64,000 nt of DNA from Hedera helix. Taxonomy: Eukaryota; Streptophyta; Magnoliopsida; Apiales; Araliaceae. The notes beneath the pieces are model-generated. The model was not told where the DNA came from. It made no database searches and saw only the letters and a program-made list of their open reading frames with translations. This document shows positions 24,285 through 36,216 of the stretch, in pieces. The stretch lies in NCBI GenBank assembly GCA_947179155.2, contig OX359275.1:7505501-7569500 (forward strand), given 5' to 3'. A program made the translations under genes and the position numbers. How positions within the stretch are numbered: position 1 is the stretch's first letter; every line of letters begins with the position of its first letter.

Positions 24285-26759
24285 ATCCACCCACATCTCC
24301 TAACTCTCCTATAATATAGAATTTAAATAGGAGAGTAACACCAGAATCAAACCAAGCAATCAAAAAACCAAAATACCCCTAATTGCCAAATTTGCAACAA
24401 CAACAAAAAATCGTCATTTATAAAACACACTACATGCATCACAATAATGCTCGTGCACGTTCATTAATTACAGCCTCCTCAGTTTACCGTGCCCATTATT
24501 ATTATTACTTCCCCCCAAAAATTACTTTTTATCTCACTTGTCTTTTACTCTCTCGGTATATTTCCTTTCCCTACTATATCAAACGATTTCTTGCAACCAA
24601 ACCCCATTTTTTTCGATCAACTCCCCTTTGATACTCATGGAGCATTTCTCCTCTATCACCTCTGACCTAATAAGCCCTATTTTGACTAAAGCTGAGAAAT
24701 ATGAGCAAACAAATCGAGATTTTTACCACTCATATAAAACTTTCCCTCATGCCAACGCCGACTCCAATGTAACCCCTGAATCTCAGGACCAAATTCGCAA
24801 CGAATTTCAAATCCCTCAACAGTATGATCTTCAAGCCCCTCATCATACTGAAAAGATATATTTCAAAGCTGATATTAAATATATCTCTATCCACACCCAA
24901 GCGCTAAAGTACAGCCTTCGCTTCCCCCTCCACGACTTTGCCAATACCTTCTTTACTCTCACTGACATTAGTTTGTCTCAACTCCTTCCCAACTCCTATA
25001 TTCACCTCCTATGTTTCATAGCGTTCTGTCGTGAACAGAATATCACTCATTCTACCGATTTCTTCTTCTCTATTTTTAACCTGACCAAAACCAAAGAGCT
25101 AGGTTTTCGATGCTTAAACAAAATTCCCGGACGCTAAGCATGAATGCAAACTCCATCCACCAATAAAGGATAACAACCAGGTTAGTTTTACATCTACAAC
25201 ATCGATATAGTTCAACTGTCATCCTAGGGATAACCTTTAAAACTAAAGCTAGGATATGAAAAACTATCTACCGAACGTAAGAGGGAATTCCACAACTTCT
25301 GCAAAAATATTCATAGCGAACCCTGGGATTTGGAACTTCTTTCCAACGAACAATGGTTATTCGACCAAGGTTGTAAATATCCGAACTCATTCTCCCTTAA
25401 TATTATTCATTCTGACATACTTAACTCTCATCCATCATACTAAACCCGACCCCCTTTTCATGTAGTAGTGTTGATCAGACCACAAGCTCAAGCTCACATA
25501 CCTCCACCACCAAGCCCTGATGCCTTCTTCGTCCTAGAGGAATACATCATCAATGAACCTTCCTCCCCCACCATCGAAGAACAACCCATACTCGTTCAAC
25601 CTGTCCAATCTGTTCCCCTCCAAGAAAACCTAGCTCAAAACCCTACCACTGATCCTGTGATACCCCCAAATTTAGGTTCTATAACCTCGAGTTTAATGCT
25701 CATAATCCAATACATAATTGACAGCTAAATACATAGTCTTCATTAATCTTAGCGAAATAATACATAAATGTTTCTTACAAAAGGTAATACAATTCCAAGG
25801 TCTTCTAACCTTAATATAAACAAAATATATCTTAAGAGTTCACAAAAAATTTACAACATTGAAATAAATATTAAACAATACAACTAGCATGCAATTTTTA
25901 CTTTTTGGTTTTTCCTTTGCCCTTGTCTTTCTTGGAGCACTCGGGATTAGATAAAAAATAATTCATAATATAGCAAAGATGAGCAACTAACTTGCTCAGC
26001 AAGTTAAAGAACAATTAGTACAAAATGATATATCATGATTGAATAGAAATAGCTTCAGAGTTTTCAACAATATATAGTTATTGTGAAGGAACGAGAATCA
26101 AGTTTCAATTAAAATAAATTATTAAGTCTTTACTGTTGAGGGACTTCTAAGGACCATGAACTAATACTTAAGGTAAATTAGATGTGTATCTGACCCTTTT
26201 ATTATTTTTGTATTTGAGAGGATCAGCCTCTTGTATCCTATGTATATACATAACATTCAGACATCTTGCACAAAGGTCAATTTTCCAAATATAATCCTCT
26301 TATTTAGGATTATTCGTTCTCAGTCTTACTATAAGAATCTGCACCAACCTATGATTTTTATAAGTTTTTAAAAATATTCAAGTTAATTAACTTTATACAT
26401 ATGGTGTCTAGTTGAAACAATTAGCTTAGACATTCTTAAATAGTTCATGAATCAATCGAACTATAAAGCTTTAAATGCACTATGTGTGAATACATAAACA
26501 ATATGGATGTGTATTAATTTTTAATAATTAAACCATTTATAGCTCTTGTAAAAATAAACACAAGTTTAAGTATAGAAAACTTGCCTTAATTGTTGATTAC
26601 GGCTAACCAATACAATTTAATATCTTTTGAAAAGATCTAACATTGTCAAAATTGATCTCACAATTAGAATCACATATAGGTTCATGTTAACAACATTTGA
26701 ACATCTTAATTTACTAACACTTAATCACATAAATACATATTTACCGGTATATTAAACCC

Positions 26760-27290
26760 TTAAAAATATTATCATCATTTGATAATATCTTAATCACATA
26801 AAACCCATATTAATCATTTTAATTTAGTTTAAACTTCTATCTAATATTATTAATCAAATAATAATATTTAAGTCCTTTAATATTATTAATAATATTTAAC
26901 CATTTCATATTACTTTAAACTCTTATTAATATTATCAATCATTTAATAATATTTTATTTCTTTTCTAATATTATTAATTTTTTAATAATATTTTATTTAG
27001 GTACTAATATTATTAATTATTTAAAAATATATTTTATTCAATTTCTAATATTATTATTTATTTAATAATATTTTATTGAGTTTCTAATATTATTAATCAT
27101 TTAATAATATTTTATTCATTTTCTAATATTATTATTTATTTAATAATATTTTATTAAATTTCTAATATTATTAATCATTTAATAATATTTTATTTATTTT
27201 CTAATATTATTATTCATTTAATAATATTTTATATCTTTACTAATATTATTATTCATTTAATAATATTTTAACTATTTAATTCTTGTCAAA
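26760..27290. repeat. AT-rich minisatellite in LTR C2
   Basis: Repeats of TAATATTATTAATCATTTAA and TAATAATATTTTATT words, same orientation as at 1060-1370. About 530 bp here, against about 310 bp in C1 and 1.1 kb in C3. Confidence 0.9.
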
Positions 27291-27414
27291 TATTAATATT
27301 ATATAAAATTAGATTTTCTGATCCATTTTATTCTCAAAACATCTGACCTGACCCGTTTTTTATAGCCTAACCTGACCCAATTCATAGAAGTTAATTTTTC
27401 AAAAATTCCAGACA

Positions 27415-27555
27415 ACCATCACGACAGTGGAAACCACCGTTGCGGCGGTGTCCTATAGAATGTTCCACCGCTGCGACGGTGAAACCTACCGCTGTTGCGA
27501 CGATGAAACCTACTGTTGCTATAGCGGTGAAACCTACCGCTGTGGTGGTAGTTCT
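27415..27555. repeat. Five-unit GC-rich hairpin array in LTR C2
   Basis: Five consecutive units of about 27 bp are separated by GAAAC-like spacers. They include CACCG-TTGCGG-CGGTG, CACCG-CTGCGA-CGGTG and CTACCGC-TGTG-GTGGTAG (the last with one G-T pair); the other two are weaker foldbacks. It lies in the same slot as the cassettes of C1 and C3. Confidence 0.75.
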
Positions 27556-28773
27556 ATTTTTTCAAACCCTAATTTTTTCACTTTTAATTTCTTTGATTCA
27601 ATCTTTTATAAAATGAAATATACGCATCCAAAAGACACCAAAACAGATTTGTTATCTTCTTAACTTCTTATTCTTTAATAATTCATAGATCGATCACATT
27701 TTTGAAAATATTTTTTGACATAAAATTGAAGATCGATCGACTAGGGTTTCAAAAATAACATGTTTTGCGATAAAGACCATAGCTTGCACATTTCACCACA
27801 TTTTTCGAATATTCAAGTTGGGTTATTCTTATGACTTCTAAAGCTATCTTTCAAGCCATGGAAATCATAAAAATAACATCCAAAACTTATTTTACAACAC
27901 ATCAAACCACATAACAAGCTAGGGTTTTTACCGGTAACATGTTTTCATACATTTCCTTCTACCACTCTTCATACCAAACATGTGAACACATCTATTAAAC
28001 ATATTTAAGCATGGATTTACATATATATCATATATCTACTATTGTAGGGCATCAAAATAGATTTTGAACCATTAAACATACATCTTGACCATATGACCAA
28101 TATATTGACCATAGAAAATACATTTTGACCATGAAAAATACATTGAACATACATAAACACATTTTCACCATCAAAATTCCATTCTTATATCTTCGAGTTC
28201 ACCATAGCTCCATCACACACAAATTTCTCCCACATCCATCATCACAAACATTTATATAACAAATATTAACCATAAAAATGAAAGACTAAAGGTGTAAAAA
28301 AAAAATTCAACATCTTACTTTTGGATGCTTTCTTCCTCCTAGATAAGAAATGTATGTAAGAACCCACCTTGACTCATCTCTAGCAACCTTCTTGGTGATT
28401 CCACTCAAGCTCACAAGAGTTCTCTCTATTTTTCTCTCTATGAAACTCTCTCTTTTTCTCTCTTAGTGTTTCTAGCAAAATGACTAACAACATAACAACT
28501 TAGTGGGGCCTTATATTCATAGCACTTTCTTAATCAACATTAATATTTACTAAACATCTAGCATTGGGAAAATTAGAGCTAATTTAGGTTTACTATTTGA
28601 TGGATTGGCTACTTGGATTGACATGATGAACGACTAGGGTTGGCAAGTTGTTCAACAACTAGTCCTTGCAAAGATTTTCCAAGCAACAACAAAGCTACAC
28701 TCCACATTTAGAAGGCCCCACTTTGGCCGGCCACTTCTCCTTTTTTCCAACCAATTTTAATTTATTTTTATAG

Positions 28774-28776
<3 letters not shown>

Positions 28777-28827
<51 letters not shown>
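28777..28827. repeat. TA tract bordering the viral insert (left)
   Basis: About 50 bp of (TA)n directly next to the last non-TA base of the insert. With the tract at 36533-36604 it forms matching borders. Confidence 0.95.
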
Positions 28828-28829
<2 letters not shown>

Positions 28830-28994
28830 GGGGATGTTATGCAGAAAGGCCACAAGCCCAGAGAACAGGGGGTGAACTACTCACAGTTCATAGCAAAAAG
28901 GCGTAAGGATTTTTAACAACTTAATACTGTTATAAATGATGCAAGGGGATTACTGGGAAGGGGACCTCACAGTTGTATATCAATGCTGAAAATA

Positions 28995-29105
28995 AAACTT
29001 AAACCAACCATGTAGGTGGTAAACCAACCATGTAGGTGGTACTAACAGTGATAAATAAAGAACAGATTACTAAAATTTAAATAAAGAACAATTTACTAAA
29101 ATTTA
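28995..29105. repeat. Two short tandem duplications in the viral intergenic region
   Basis: A 20 bp unit containing CCAACCATGTAGGTGGT occurs twice in a row (about 28999-29040). A 25-26 bp unit containing AAATAAAGAACA and TTACTAAAATTT also occurs twice (about 29053-29104). Both lie between the end of ORF2 and the integration border; on the minus strand they follow the TATA candidate. Confidence 0.85.
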
Positions 29106-29214
29106 CTTGATTTATAAAACTTTAATCGAATTACAATAGAGAGTACAAAAGATAGAGAGAGAATTAGAACTTACAGAAAAACCAGTGTGTCTAAACACTG
29201 AGGCTCTGATTCTC

Positions 29215-29221
29215 TTAAATA
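29215..29221 (-). promoter_or_regulatory. TATA-box candidate of the viral insert
   Basis: On the minus strand the intergenic region reads CTATTTAAGAGAATC, a plausible TATA element about 225 bp past the end of ORF2, where caulimovirids have their single promoter. Just downstream is ATCAGAGCC, a partial match to the initiator-methionine tRNA complement, but its first bases do not fit. Confidence 0.45.
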
Positions 29222-29443
29222 GAGAAAACATACAACGAAATTCGAATGAAATTACAACGAAATTCAAATGAAATTCAAACGAATTACTATTACAGACACT
29301 TTTCACTATTACAGACACGTTTTACTTTTCAGACACCTTTTACTATTCATTACTGATGATAGCCTCGAGATGCCAAAAGGTAGATGCTTTTGACAAAGTA
29401 GACGTTGAATTTTGACTAAAGGAGCAGACATGTCGGAGACAGA

Positions 29444-30724
29444 TCAGGCAAATGGGTCCTGAGCATCTTGGAGGGAGATGCTTCCATAAGGATCTTTACT
29501 GGAGGCTGCTGACTCATGAGAGGAGACCGAAGCAGAAGAGTCTTCTTCATCAACTTCTTTGTGGAGTGAAGAAACTCTTTGGTTAATAGCATCGGTTAAT
29601 AACTTGATATCCGCAACAGAACAACTATTGATAATTGAGAGATCAATAGAGCCTGTTGGGCTTGACTTTTCCTGTTTAATTTTTGCAGTTCCAGAAGTAG
29701 AGGCCAGAACTGGTTTAACTGGAGTTAATGGGAATTCAGTTTGAACTTGTTTGACAATCCTGTTGACATCAAACTTGTCCCACCATTTAACAAAGAAAAT
29801 TCTGGTTACTACAGGGATCTGACTAGAAGGAGGAAAGTTATACTGCCATTTAAGAATCCAAGGGATCTTATATTTACTGACGAATCGGAGCAGTACTGGG
29901 ATACCTTCAAATTTAGAGTTAAATGGAACTTTATTACTGAAGTGGTTTACTTGGGTGAGGAGGAGTTCTGGAAGAATAGAACTCAAAGGACCATATCTAG
30001 ACCACCAAATGGTGAACCAGAGAGGAATTTGACTTTTAAATTTGTGGTCAAACTGGATGAACCACGAGTGACTGAAGGATTGGTTCTGGTACAAGAAGAT
30101 TTTGTGCCAGGCTTCCATATAGTCATAGTAACTAAAATATGCATCATCTTTACAAAGTAAAGGGTTACTAGAATCAGTAAGAGGTCTCAAATCAGAGGGA
30201 TGATTTCCCCAATTTGAAATAATCTGTTTAATATATAAGGAATGAAAGATGATTTTGGTACTATCATACCTGTCGTAAATGGGTTTAATGGTTATGGACT
30301 CTGTTTGAATAAGAAGATCTTTGTAAAAAGTTAATGACTTGTATGGAGCATAGGGAACGAAGTGCCAACCAGGGGGATAAAACTGGGCAGCAAGTTTAAT
30401 GGGGTCATTTTTTGAGGTCATTGTATGTTCAACATAGAACTGGTTACTTTCATGACTAGGAGTATATTCAGATCTAGGCAGAGCTGGATCTGATGACTGG
30501 GTTTTGCTTTCAAAGGGATCGAAAGGCTTAGGTTGACTGGCTAGGGCTGAACTGTATGGTTTAGGTATTTGACCTAAAACCTGAAAATTAGTAGAAGGTG
30601 ACCTGGGGGGATAACTGGGGTGAGGAACAAGAGTTCCAGTAACTGGAGTAGTTGGAGTAGAAGAAGTTACCTGTGCCTTGCCTCTGCCGGCTCGGCTGGA
30701 AGACGATCCACCTCTCACACTCAT
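29444..30724 (-). CDS. Viral insert ORF2, protein of unknown function
   Basis: 426 codons without interruption. The ATG at 30724-30722 overlaps the stop of the polyprotein as ATGA, suggesting coupled re-initiation. The first 100 residues are rich in Ser, Pro and Thr and look disordered. Residues of about 115-340 form a conserved-looking globular part rich in Trp and Tyr (WHFVPYAPYKSLTFYKDLL, then FSYYDYMEAWHKIFLYQNQS and LWFTIWWSRYGP). The C-terminal 90 residues are Ser-rich and acidic, with a short helical stretch (INSCSVADIKLLTDAINQRV). No enzyme motif is visible. A second ORF of unknown role in this position is characteristic of florendoviruses. I assign no function. Confidence 0.85.
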   Translation of the reverse strand: MSVRGGSSSSRAGRGKAQVTSSTPTTPVTGTLVPHPSYPPRSPSTNFQVLGQIPKPYSSALASQPKPFDPFESKTQSSDPALPRSEYTPSHESNQFYVEHTMTSKNDPIKLAAQFYPPGWHFVPYAPYKSLTFYKDLLIQTESITIKPIYDRYDSTKIIFHSLYIKQIISNWGNHPSDLRPLTDSSNPLLCKDDAYFSYYDYMEAWHKIFLYQNQSFSHSWFIQFDHKFKSQIPLWFTIWWSRYGPLSSILPELLLTQVNHFSNKVPFNSKFEGIPVLLRFVSKYKIPWILKWQYNFPPSSQIPVVTRIFFVKWWDKFDVNRIVKQVQTEFPLTPVKPVLASTSGTAKIKQEKSSPTGSIDLSIINSCSVADIKLLTDAINQRVSSLHKEVDEEDSSASVSSHESAASSKDPYGSISLQDAQDPFA

Positions 30725-33700
30725 TGATTTTGTTTTGAGATTCCTGACTGCAGAAATTCTCTAGTAAGAAAATCTGGAATTGAATTCTCACTACCTTTAA
30801 TGTATTCAATATCAAATTCAAAGATACTTAAAATAGATTGCCATCTTGCAAAAATCTGTTTAGAGGCAATATTTTCAACATCCTTTTCTAAAACATATTT
30901 AGCCGATTTACAATCTAATCTCACTAAAAACTTTTGATTTAATAAATCACTCTGAAATTTATTAATGCATGAGACTAGAGATAAAATCTCCTTTTTAATG
31001 GTAGAATAATTACTCTGAGTAAGATCCCAAGCATGAGAATAAAAGCAAACAATCTGCTCAGGAGAAGTAGGGGTTAGCTTTTGTTTTAGAATACCGCCGA
31101 AACCAATATCCGAGGCATCGGTTTCAACAATTTTAAATGCAGTGTGATTAGCTATGCCAAGACAGGGTAAAGTTTTGACATATTTTTTAATATCTCGAAT
31201 TATGGAAGTATGAATATTAGTCCAAGGGGAAGGATTTGACTGCAATCTTTCGAATAGGGGTTTACATTGCTTGCGTAGATCTTTATAGAATTCACCAATA
31301 TAATTGAGAGACCCTAAAAATCTTTGTAACTGGGTTTTATCAAGGATTTTATCAGGAAATTTATCAGCAAATTGAATAGCACGAATAACAGGCTGAATAG
31401 TTCCATATTGAATATGATAACCAAGGAATTTAATTTTTGTTTGGAACAGGCTGAATTTGGTAGAAGATATGACTAGGCCATTAGTTTTGACTGTATGAAA
31501 AAATGAATTTAAATGTTTCCAATGTTCTTCAATAGAGTTGGAAAAGATAAGAACATCATCAATGTAGACAATAGCAAAATGACTGAAAGGGTTTAGAATA
31601 TCATTCATAATATTCTGGAATTCACTAGGGGCATTCTTCAGACCGAAAGGCATGACATTCCATTCATAATGGCCAAAAGGAGTATTGAAAGCGGTTTTGT
31701 ATCGATCTTTCTCATTAATTTGGATTTGCCAGAATCCGCTCTTAAGGTCAAATTTACTAAAAACGACAGCTTGACTTAGTCTTTTAATCAAATCCTTTTT
31801 ATTAGGTAATGGATACCGAATCCATTCAAGAACTTTATTAAGAGGTTTATAATTTATGACTAACCTGGGGACCCCTCTTTCTATTTCAGAATTCTTATTA
31901 ACATAGAAAGCAGGACATGACCAAGGGGATTTACTCTTTCTAATTAATCCTTTTTTCAATAAATCGTTAATTTCTTTTTTACAATGTTCCATTTGTTCAT
32001 GGTTCATTTGAATAGGTCTAGCCTTAGTAGGAATTAAATGTTCTTTAAATTCCTTAGCATAAGGTAGCCTGACAATATGTTTCTTCCTGTGCCAGAAAGC
32101 ATGGGGAAGATCAGAACAAACAGAATCAGTTAAAACTTTTGTAAAACATTTTATTTGTTCTTGTAACTTATTATTTTTTAAATGTTCTTCAACTTTCTTA
32201 TACTTAATTTCATCTTTTAGGTATTTTAAATGATTTGTCTTATTATTTAAGATATTCAAAGTTTTAGAAATTGACTCATCTTGAATTATCCTTAAATCTT
32301 TGTTTTTAGGTTTATTAATAAATGAAAACGTTACTTCTTGACCTAAATGTTTAGTAGTCAAACCATCTGTATTGGTAGTAAAAGGGTACAATAAATATAT
32401 AAATGGTAATCCTAAAATAATCTTATCCGTCATGTTTCGTATTAACACAAAAGATGTTTCAAAACAAACATTATTTTGACAGATATGAGCTTTAGGTAAT
32501 TTGTAATTTATATCCATTTTACTTCCATTAGCAGATGTCATTCTTTCAGCAGTTTTTACATAATACCTAGTTGGGATAAGACCTTCTTGAATGCAATTCA
32601 AGTCAGCACCAGTATCAACTAAGGCCGGGATTTCTAAAGTGAAGTTTTTGTTAATAATTATAGTGACTTTAATATACCATTTTTGGATGGTTAGAGATTT
32701 TAATATACTTAAAGATAATCCTTGTTGATTAAGAGTTTCATTATCACTATCTGAGTTATTAACTTTAGAAGTTTCAGCTTCTTCGTTATCTTCACTATCA
32801 GAGGAGTTATTAACTAACAATGTATCCTTTTCTTTAAGTTTATTAATTTCATCCCTTAACTCAGGGATTTCTGATTTTAATTTAGAAATTTCTCGTTTTA
32901 AATTATTAACTTCTTGGTTTAATTCAGGTAAAGTTATTTCTTTTACTGGACCTTTAAATCTTTCTAAAGTCTTATTAAGGCTGAAAACAGGTTTTTCTTT
33001 TAGCTTATTCATTTTATTAGTTGGAGTTTCTTTGTTAAAAAGATCTTTTAATTGTTTAGTATATTGAATTTTTAACTGTGGATCAGAAATTTTACTAATT
33101 AGATCAATTAATAAGCCTTGTTCTTCCTCTTGTTTACTTAAAACATTTAAGGATTTATTACAACAAGTATCAGTACATCCTAAAGTTATTTTAGGACTTT
33201 CATTATCAGAAGTTGAATTATTAGTTTCACTGGAAGACTGAGAATAATAATCTTCTTGTTCATCATTACTAGAACTATTTTCTATTCTCATTAACTCAAT
33301 TATCTGATTACTATCTTCTTCGGATATTTTTAATTGTTTTAGTTTTTCTTTGACTTTGCATTCATTTTTATAATGACCTGATTTACCACAATTATGACAA
33401 ATGACTTTACTTTTATCAAATTTTTTATAAGTTTTCTTCTTATAGGGTTTTTTATAACTTGTATTTTTGGGAGATTTTTTATAATAATTTTCTTTGTTAT
33501 TGTATCTATGTTTTCTAAATTTATCTTTTTTATGGTGACTTTTCTTTCTAGAAGGAGCAATAGGGGGCAGACCATATTGTTCACAGAAAGAGCCTAACTC
33601 ATATTTAGCTTTGTTTTTATCTTTATTGGCTTGTTTACTAATTTTAAAATCAATACACATTTTAAGTCCTGTTTTTTGTATTTGACTAATTATATCACCA

Positions 33701-36216
33701 TAGGTTAAATTATCATAATCTATGAAACCTAAATTTTTACTTAATTCTTCACGAATTTTATGGGCAAATAAATTAGGTAATCCATTAACAAATTTTTCTT
33801 TCCAAAAAGGTTTGTTACTATCATCACGCATCATAACTCTAGAGGTAAACACGTCTTTGTACCATCTAAAATCACTTAAAGTTGGGCAAGATAAATTACT
33901 TAACTGGTCATGAATTCTATCAGTTATGTTACTAGGTGTTCCAATAAAATGTTTAATTATGGTGTAAATTAATGTGTTGACTCCATCAGAAGGGGCAAAA
34001 CCTATGTCTTCATTAAATATAGGGTTACCTTCTTGATCAGTTTGAACAGCATGAATAATACTATACCTAGAGTCTTCAGTTAGGTGTTTTTCCCACCAAG
34101 ACCTAAGTATTCCTGTAAAACCACTAGCAAGTAATTCAACAATATCTGGCTGGGTTAGGACAACATAGTTGGTTAAATAACTATTGGCTACCATGGACAT
34201 ATGATTTAATTTATTTAATAATTCTTGTTCACTAAGACCATCTATGTTCCATTCATAAATCTTATTAGCAGAAACAGAGAATTGATTATCTAAATTCCTT
34301 TCTTCAAACTGTAAGTCTGGAGGGGTTGGTTTAGAATACCAATTTTTTGTCTGACTGGTAACAGTTGGGTTTTTAAAAGTTAATTTCCTAAATTGATTTT
34401 CAATTTCTTCAATAGTAGAATTATCTGTGGTGGTAGACTCACTATTACTAGAATCTTCTCTTTGGCTATCATATTTTTCAATGACGGCTAAAGACTTAGA
34501 TCCACTAGACTCAGCAGTAGTTTCTAAATTTTTAAATAACTTATCCAAGGTTTTTATTAATTGTTTATCAGAACTAGGTAATCCTAGACCTTGCCTATTT
34601 TGGGGTAAGTTTAACAAGGGTTTTTCTATTTTATCATCTTGACTGATAATTTTATCTTCAAACTTTTCTTCAATTTTATCTAACTGTTTTCCTAGAGTTG
34701 CTAAATATTGGTTAGTGAAATTATTTTGTTCAATAATCTTCTTTTCATTAATATTAGTTCCTTCAGCAATCTTGAAAGGACTAGCAGTGACAGAAGTGTT
34801 TTGAACTTTTATTATTATTGTTTCCAAAGGAGGATGACTAGAGGAAACTTTAGTTTTATCTTCCTTAACCCACTGTTTTTTAGTTATAACATTACATTTT
34901 CCATAATATCTTTCATACCATGAATAAAATGTAATATTTATCTTTTCTTTAAGCACAAATTTTTTCCATTTTTTAATTACCTTTTCTCTATCAATTTCAT
35001 TATGGTTTTCTCGAAATTGATGTCTTTTATTTTTATTTTCTTTCGAATTAAAATCATTAGTTAGTCTTTCCCATTTAGGTTTGAATTCTTTACTTAAAAC
35101 TCTAAGTTGATGGTTAATAGCTTCAAAATCAGACTGTGTAGGTGATAATTGTTGTTCATTATCTTCATCCTGACTTATAGTTTCATTATTATAACAGGGC
35201 TGACTAGTCTGTCCTTCATTGATAATTCCTTTTAGCTTAATATTTTGAAGTGTATTTTTACTTAATAACTCTGGATCTTTTCTAGAAGATGCTATAGTAT
35301 TACTGACAGAAGGTGTTATAGTACTATTAATATCTTCAATGACTAAGGATCGTCTAAGTCTTGAATCATCAAAACTTATCCGAACAGTTCCATCTAAGTA
35401 TTGTTTAATATTTTCTAAATTCATTATGTTATTATTAACTGGTCTCTGGGGCATTTCATTTTCTAATATCCATTGCCTCGGGAGATTTATATCTCTCCAA
35501 AGAATAGTCTTTGGAACTTGGATATTAGCATCACTCGTGCTACTCTGAATAAGAATAGTTTTATCTTTAGGACTTTTACTTAAAGCTTTCACATTTAAAT
35601 TAGTTTTCATAGTTTTATAATAAATTCTAAATATCAAAGCAAGGGCCTGGGATCCCTCAATCATTTGGGTGATTTCTCCAGCTGTTTTGATATTTAAAGT
35701 TAATGCTTTTAACAAATGTGGGTCACTTAGACTTAATGTAAAATCTGGAAAGCAGTTAAAATGGACAGGTCCATTATGCAAACTAGATTCCATTATGCCT
35801 AAGATGCTGGGAACATAATTTAAATATCTAGCATCACGCAAACATAAAAGGATGCTAGAATTAATACCTTTAATGCTTAGGGGTTTAACTGCAACTTGAA
35901 TTAGACCTATATGAATAAAATTATATCCTTTAAGTCTATGTTTTTTAATAACTTCATTAGTTAATAAAGAGCAATTTTCATGTTCTTTATTAATAGCATA
36001 AACCTTTTCAACAGTTTTAACATTATAATCAGATTTGAAATTATCCGAAAAAGTTGACTTGTAAATTTCTTTGGGTGAAACATTAGGTATGTTCCAATTT
36101 CCAAGGTCTTGACTTAAATTATCATAACTGTGTTCTTCCTGGTTGATAAAATCAGGAATAGAAGAAAGGCTTGACCTATGGCTAGCTGAAGAGTTGGATC
36201 TGAACAGTCTACTCAT
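30721..36216 (-). CDS. Viral insert ORF1, caulimovirid polyprotein, intact reading frame
   Basis: 1,831 codons, ATG at 36216, no internal stop. Domains in order: a movement-protein region at about residues 85-270 (GPVHFNCFPDFTLSLSDPH segment); a capsid region at about 600-960 with basic stretches and a CCHC knuckle (CHNCGKSGHYKNEC, about residue 940); an acidic Ser/Asp linker; a predicted coiled coil at about 1090-1130 (heptad-like Leu/Ile with Lys/Glu); a retroviral-type aspartic protease with DTGA at about 1201; reverse transcriptase at about 1400-1600 with YIDD at about 1551; RNase H from about 1697 (ETDASDIGFGG) to the end. All visible catalytic motifs are present. There is no integrase, as expected for a pararetrovirus. 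Whether it is transcribed cannot be told from sequence. Confidence 0.93.
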   Translation of the reverse strand: MSRLFRSNSSASHRSSLSSIPDFINQEEHSYDNLSQDLGNWNIPNVSPKEIYKSTFSDNFKSDYNVKTVEKVYAINKEHENCSLLTNEVIKKHRLKGYNFIHIGLIQVAVKPLSIKGINSSILLCLRDARYLNYVPSILGIMESSLHNGPVHFNCFPDFTLSLSDPHLLKALTLNIKTAGEITQMIEGSQALALIFRIYYKTMKTNLNVKALSKSPKDKTILIQSSTSDANIQVPKTILWRDINLPRQWILENEMPQRPVNNNIMNLENIKQYLDGTVRISFDDSRLRRSLVIEDINSTITPSVSNTIASSRKDPELLSKNTLQNIKLKGIINEGQTSQPCYNNETISQDEDNEQQLSPTQSDFEAINHQLRVLSKEFKPKWERLTNDFNSKENKNKRHQFRENHNEIDREKVIKKWKKFVLKEKINITFYSWYERYYGKCNVITKKQWVKEDKTKVSSSHPPLETIIIKVQNTSVTASPFKIAEGTNINEKKIIEQNNFTNQYLATLGKQLDKIEEKFEDKIISQDDKIEKPLLNLPQNRQGLGLPSSDKQLIKTLDKLFKNLETTAESSGSKSLAVIEKYDSQREDSSNSESTTTDNSTIEEIENQFRKLTFKNPTVTSQTKNWYSKPTPPDLQFEERNLDNQFSVSANKIYEWNIDGLSEQELLNKLNHMSMVANSYLTNYVVLTQPDIVELLASGFTGILRSWWEKHLTEDSRYSIIHAVQTDQEGNPIFNEDIGFAPSDGVNTLIYTIIKHFIGTPSNITDRIHDQLSNLSCPTLSDFRWYKDVFTSRVMMRDDSNKPFWKEKFVNGLPNLFAHKIREELSKNLGFIDYDNLTYGDIISQIQKTGLKMCIDFKISKQANKDKNKAKYELGSFCEQYGLPPIAPSRKKSHHKKDKFRKHRYNNKENYYKKSPKNTSYKKPYKKKTYKKFDKSKVICHNCGKSGHYKNECKVKEKLKQLKISEEDSNQIIELMRIENSSSNDEQEDYYSQSSSETNNSTSDNESPKITLGCTDTCCNKSLNVLSKQEEEQGLLIDLISKISDPQLKIQYTKQLKDLFNKETPTNKMNKLKEKPVFSLNKTLERFKGPVKEITLPELNQEVNNLKREISKLKSEIPELRDEINKLKEKDTLLVNNSSDSEDNEEAETSKVNNSDSDNETLNQQGLSLSILKSLTIQKWYIKVTIIINKNFTLEIPALVDTGADLNCIQEGLIPTRYYVKTAERMTSANGSKMDINYKLPKAHICQNNVCFETSFVLIRNMTDKIILGLPFIYLLYPFTTNTDGLTTKHLGQEVTFSFINKPKNKDLRIIQDESISKTLNILNNKTNHLKYLKDEIKYKKVEEHLKNNKLQEQIKCFTKVLTDSVCSDLPHAFWHRKKHIVRLPYAKEFKEHLIPTKARPIQMNHEQMEHCKKEINDLLKKGLIRKSKSPWSCPAFYVNKNSEIERGVPRLVINYKPLNKVLEWIRYPLPNKKDLIKRLSQAVVFSKFDLKSGFWQIQINEKDRYKTAFNTPFGHYEWNVMPFGLKNAPSEFQNIMNDILNPFSHFAIVYIDDVLIFSNSIEEHWKHLNSFFHTVKTNGLVISSTKFSLFQTKIKFLGYHIQYGTIQPVIRAIQFADKFPDKILDKTQLQRFLGSLNYIGEFYKDLRKQCKPLFERLQSNPSPWTNIHTSIIRDIKKYVKTLPCLGIANHTAFKIVETDASDIGFGGILKQKLTPTSPEQIVCFYSHAWDLTQSNYSTIKKEILSLVSCINKFQSDLLNQKFLVRLDCKSAKYVLEKDVENIASKQIFARWQSILSIFEFDIEYIKGSENSIPDFLTREFLQSGISKQNQ

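Noticed and set aside
29195..29215. tRNA-Met primer-binding site of the viral insert
   Set aside because: Only ATCAGAGCC matches on the minus strand; the preceding bases do not, so I did not call it as a site.
29741..30160. 139-codon plus-strand frame
   Set aside because: It lies opposite the intact viral ORF2 and has no recognisable domain; a shadow frame.
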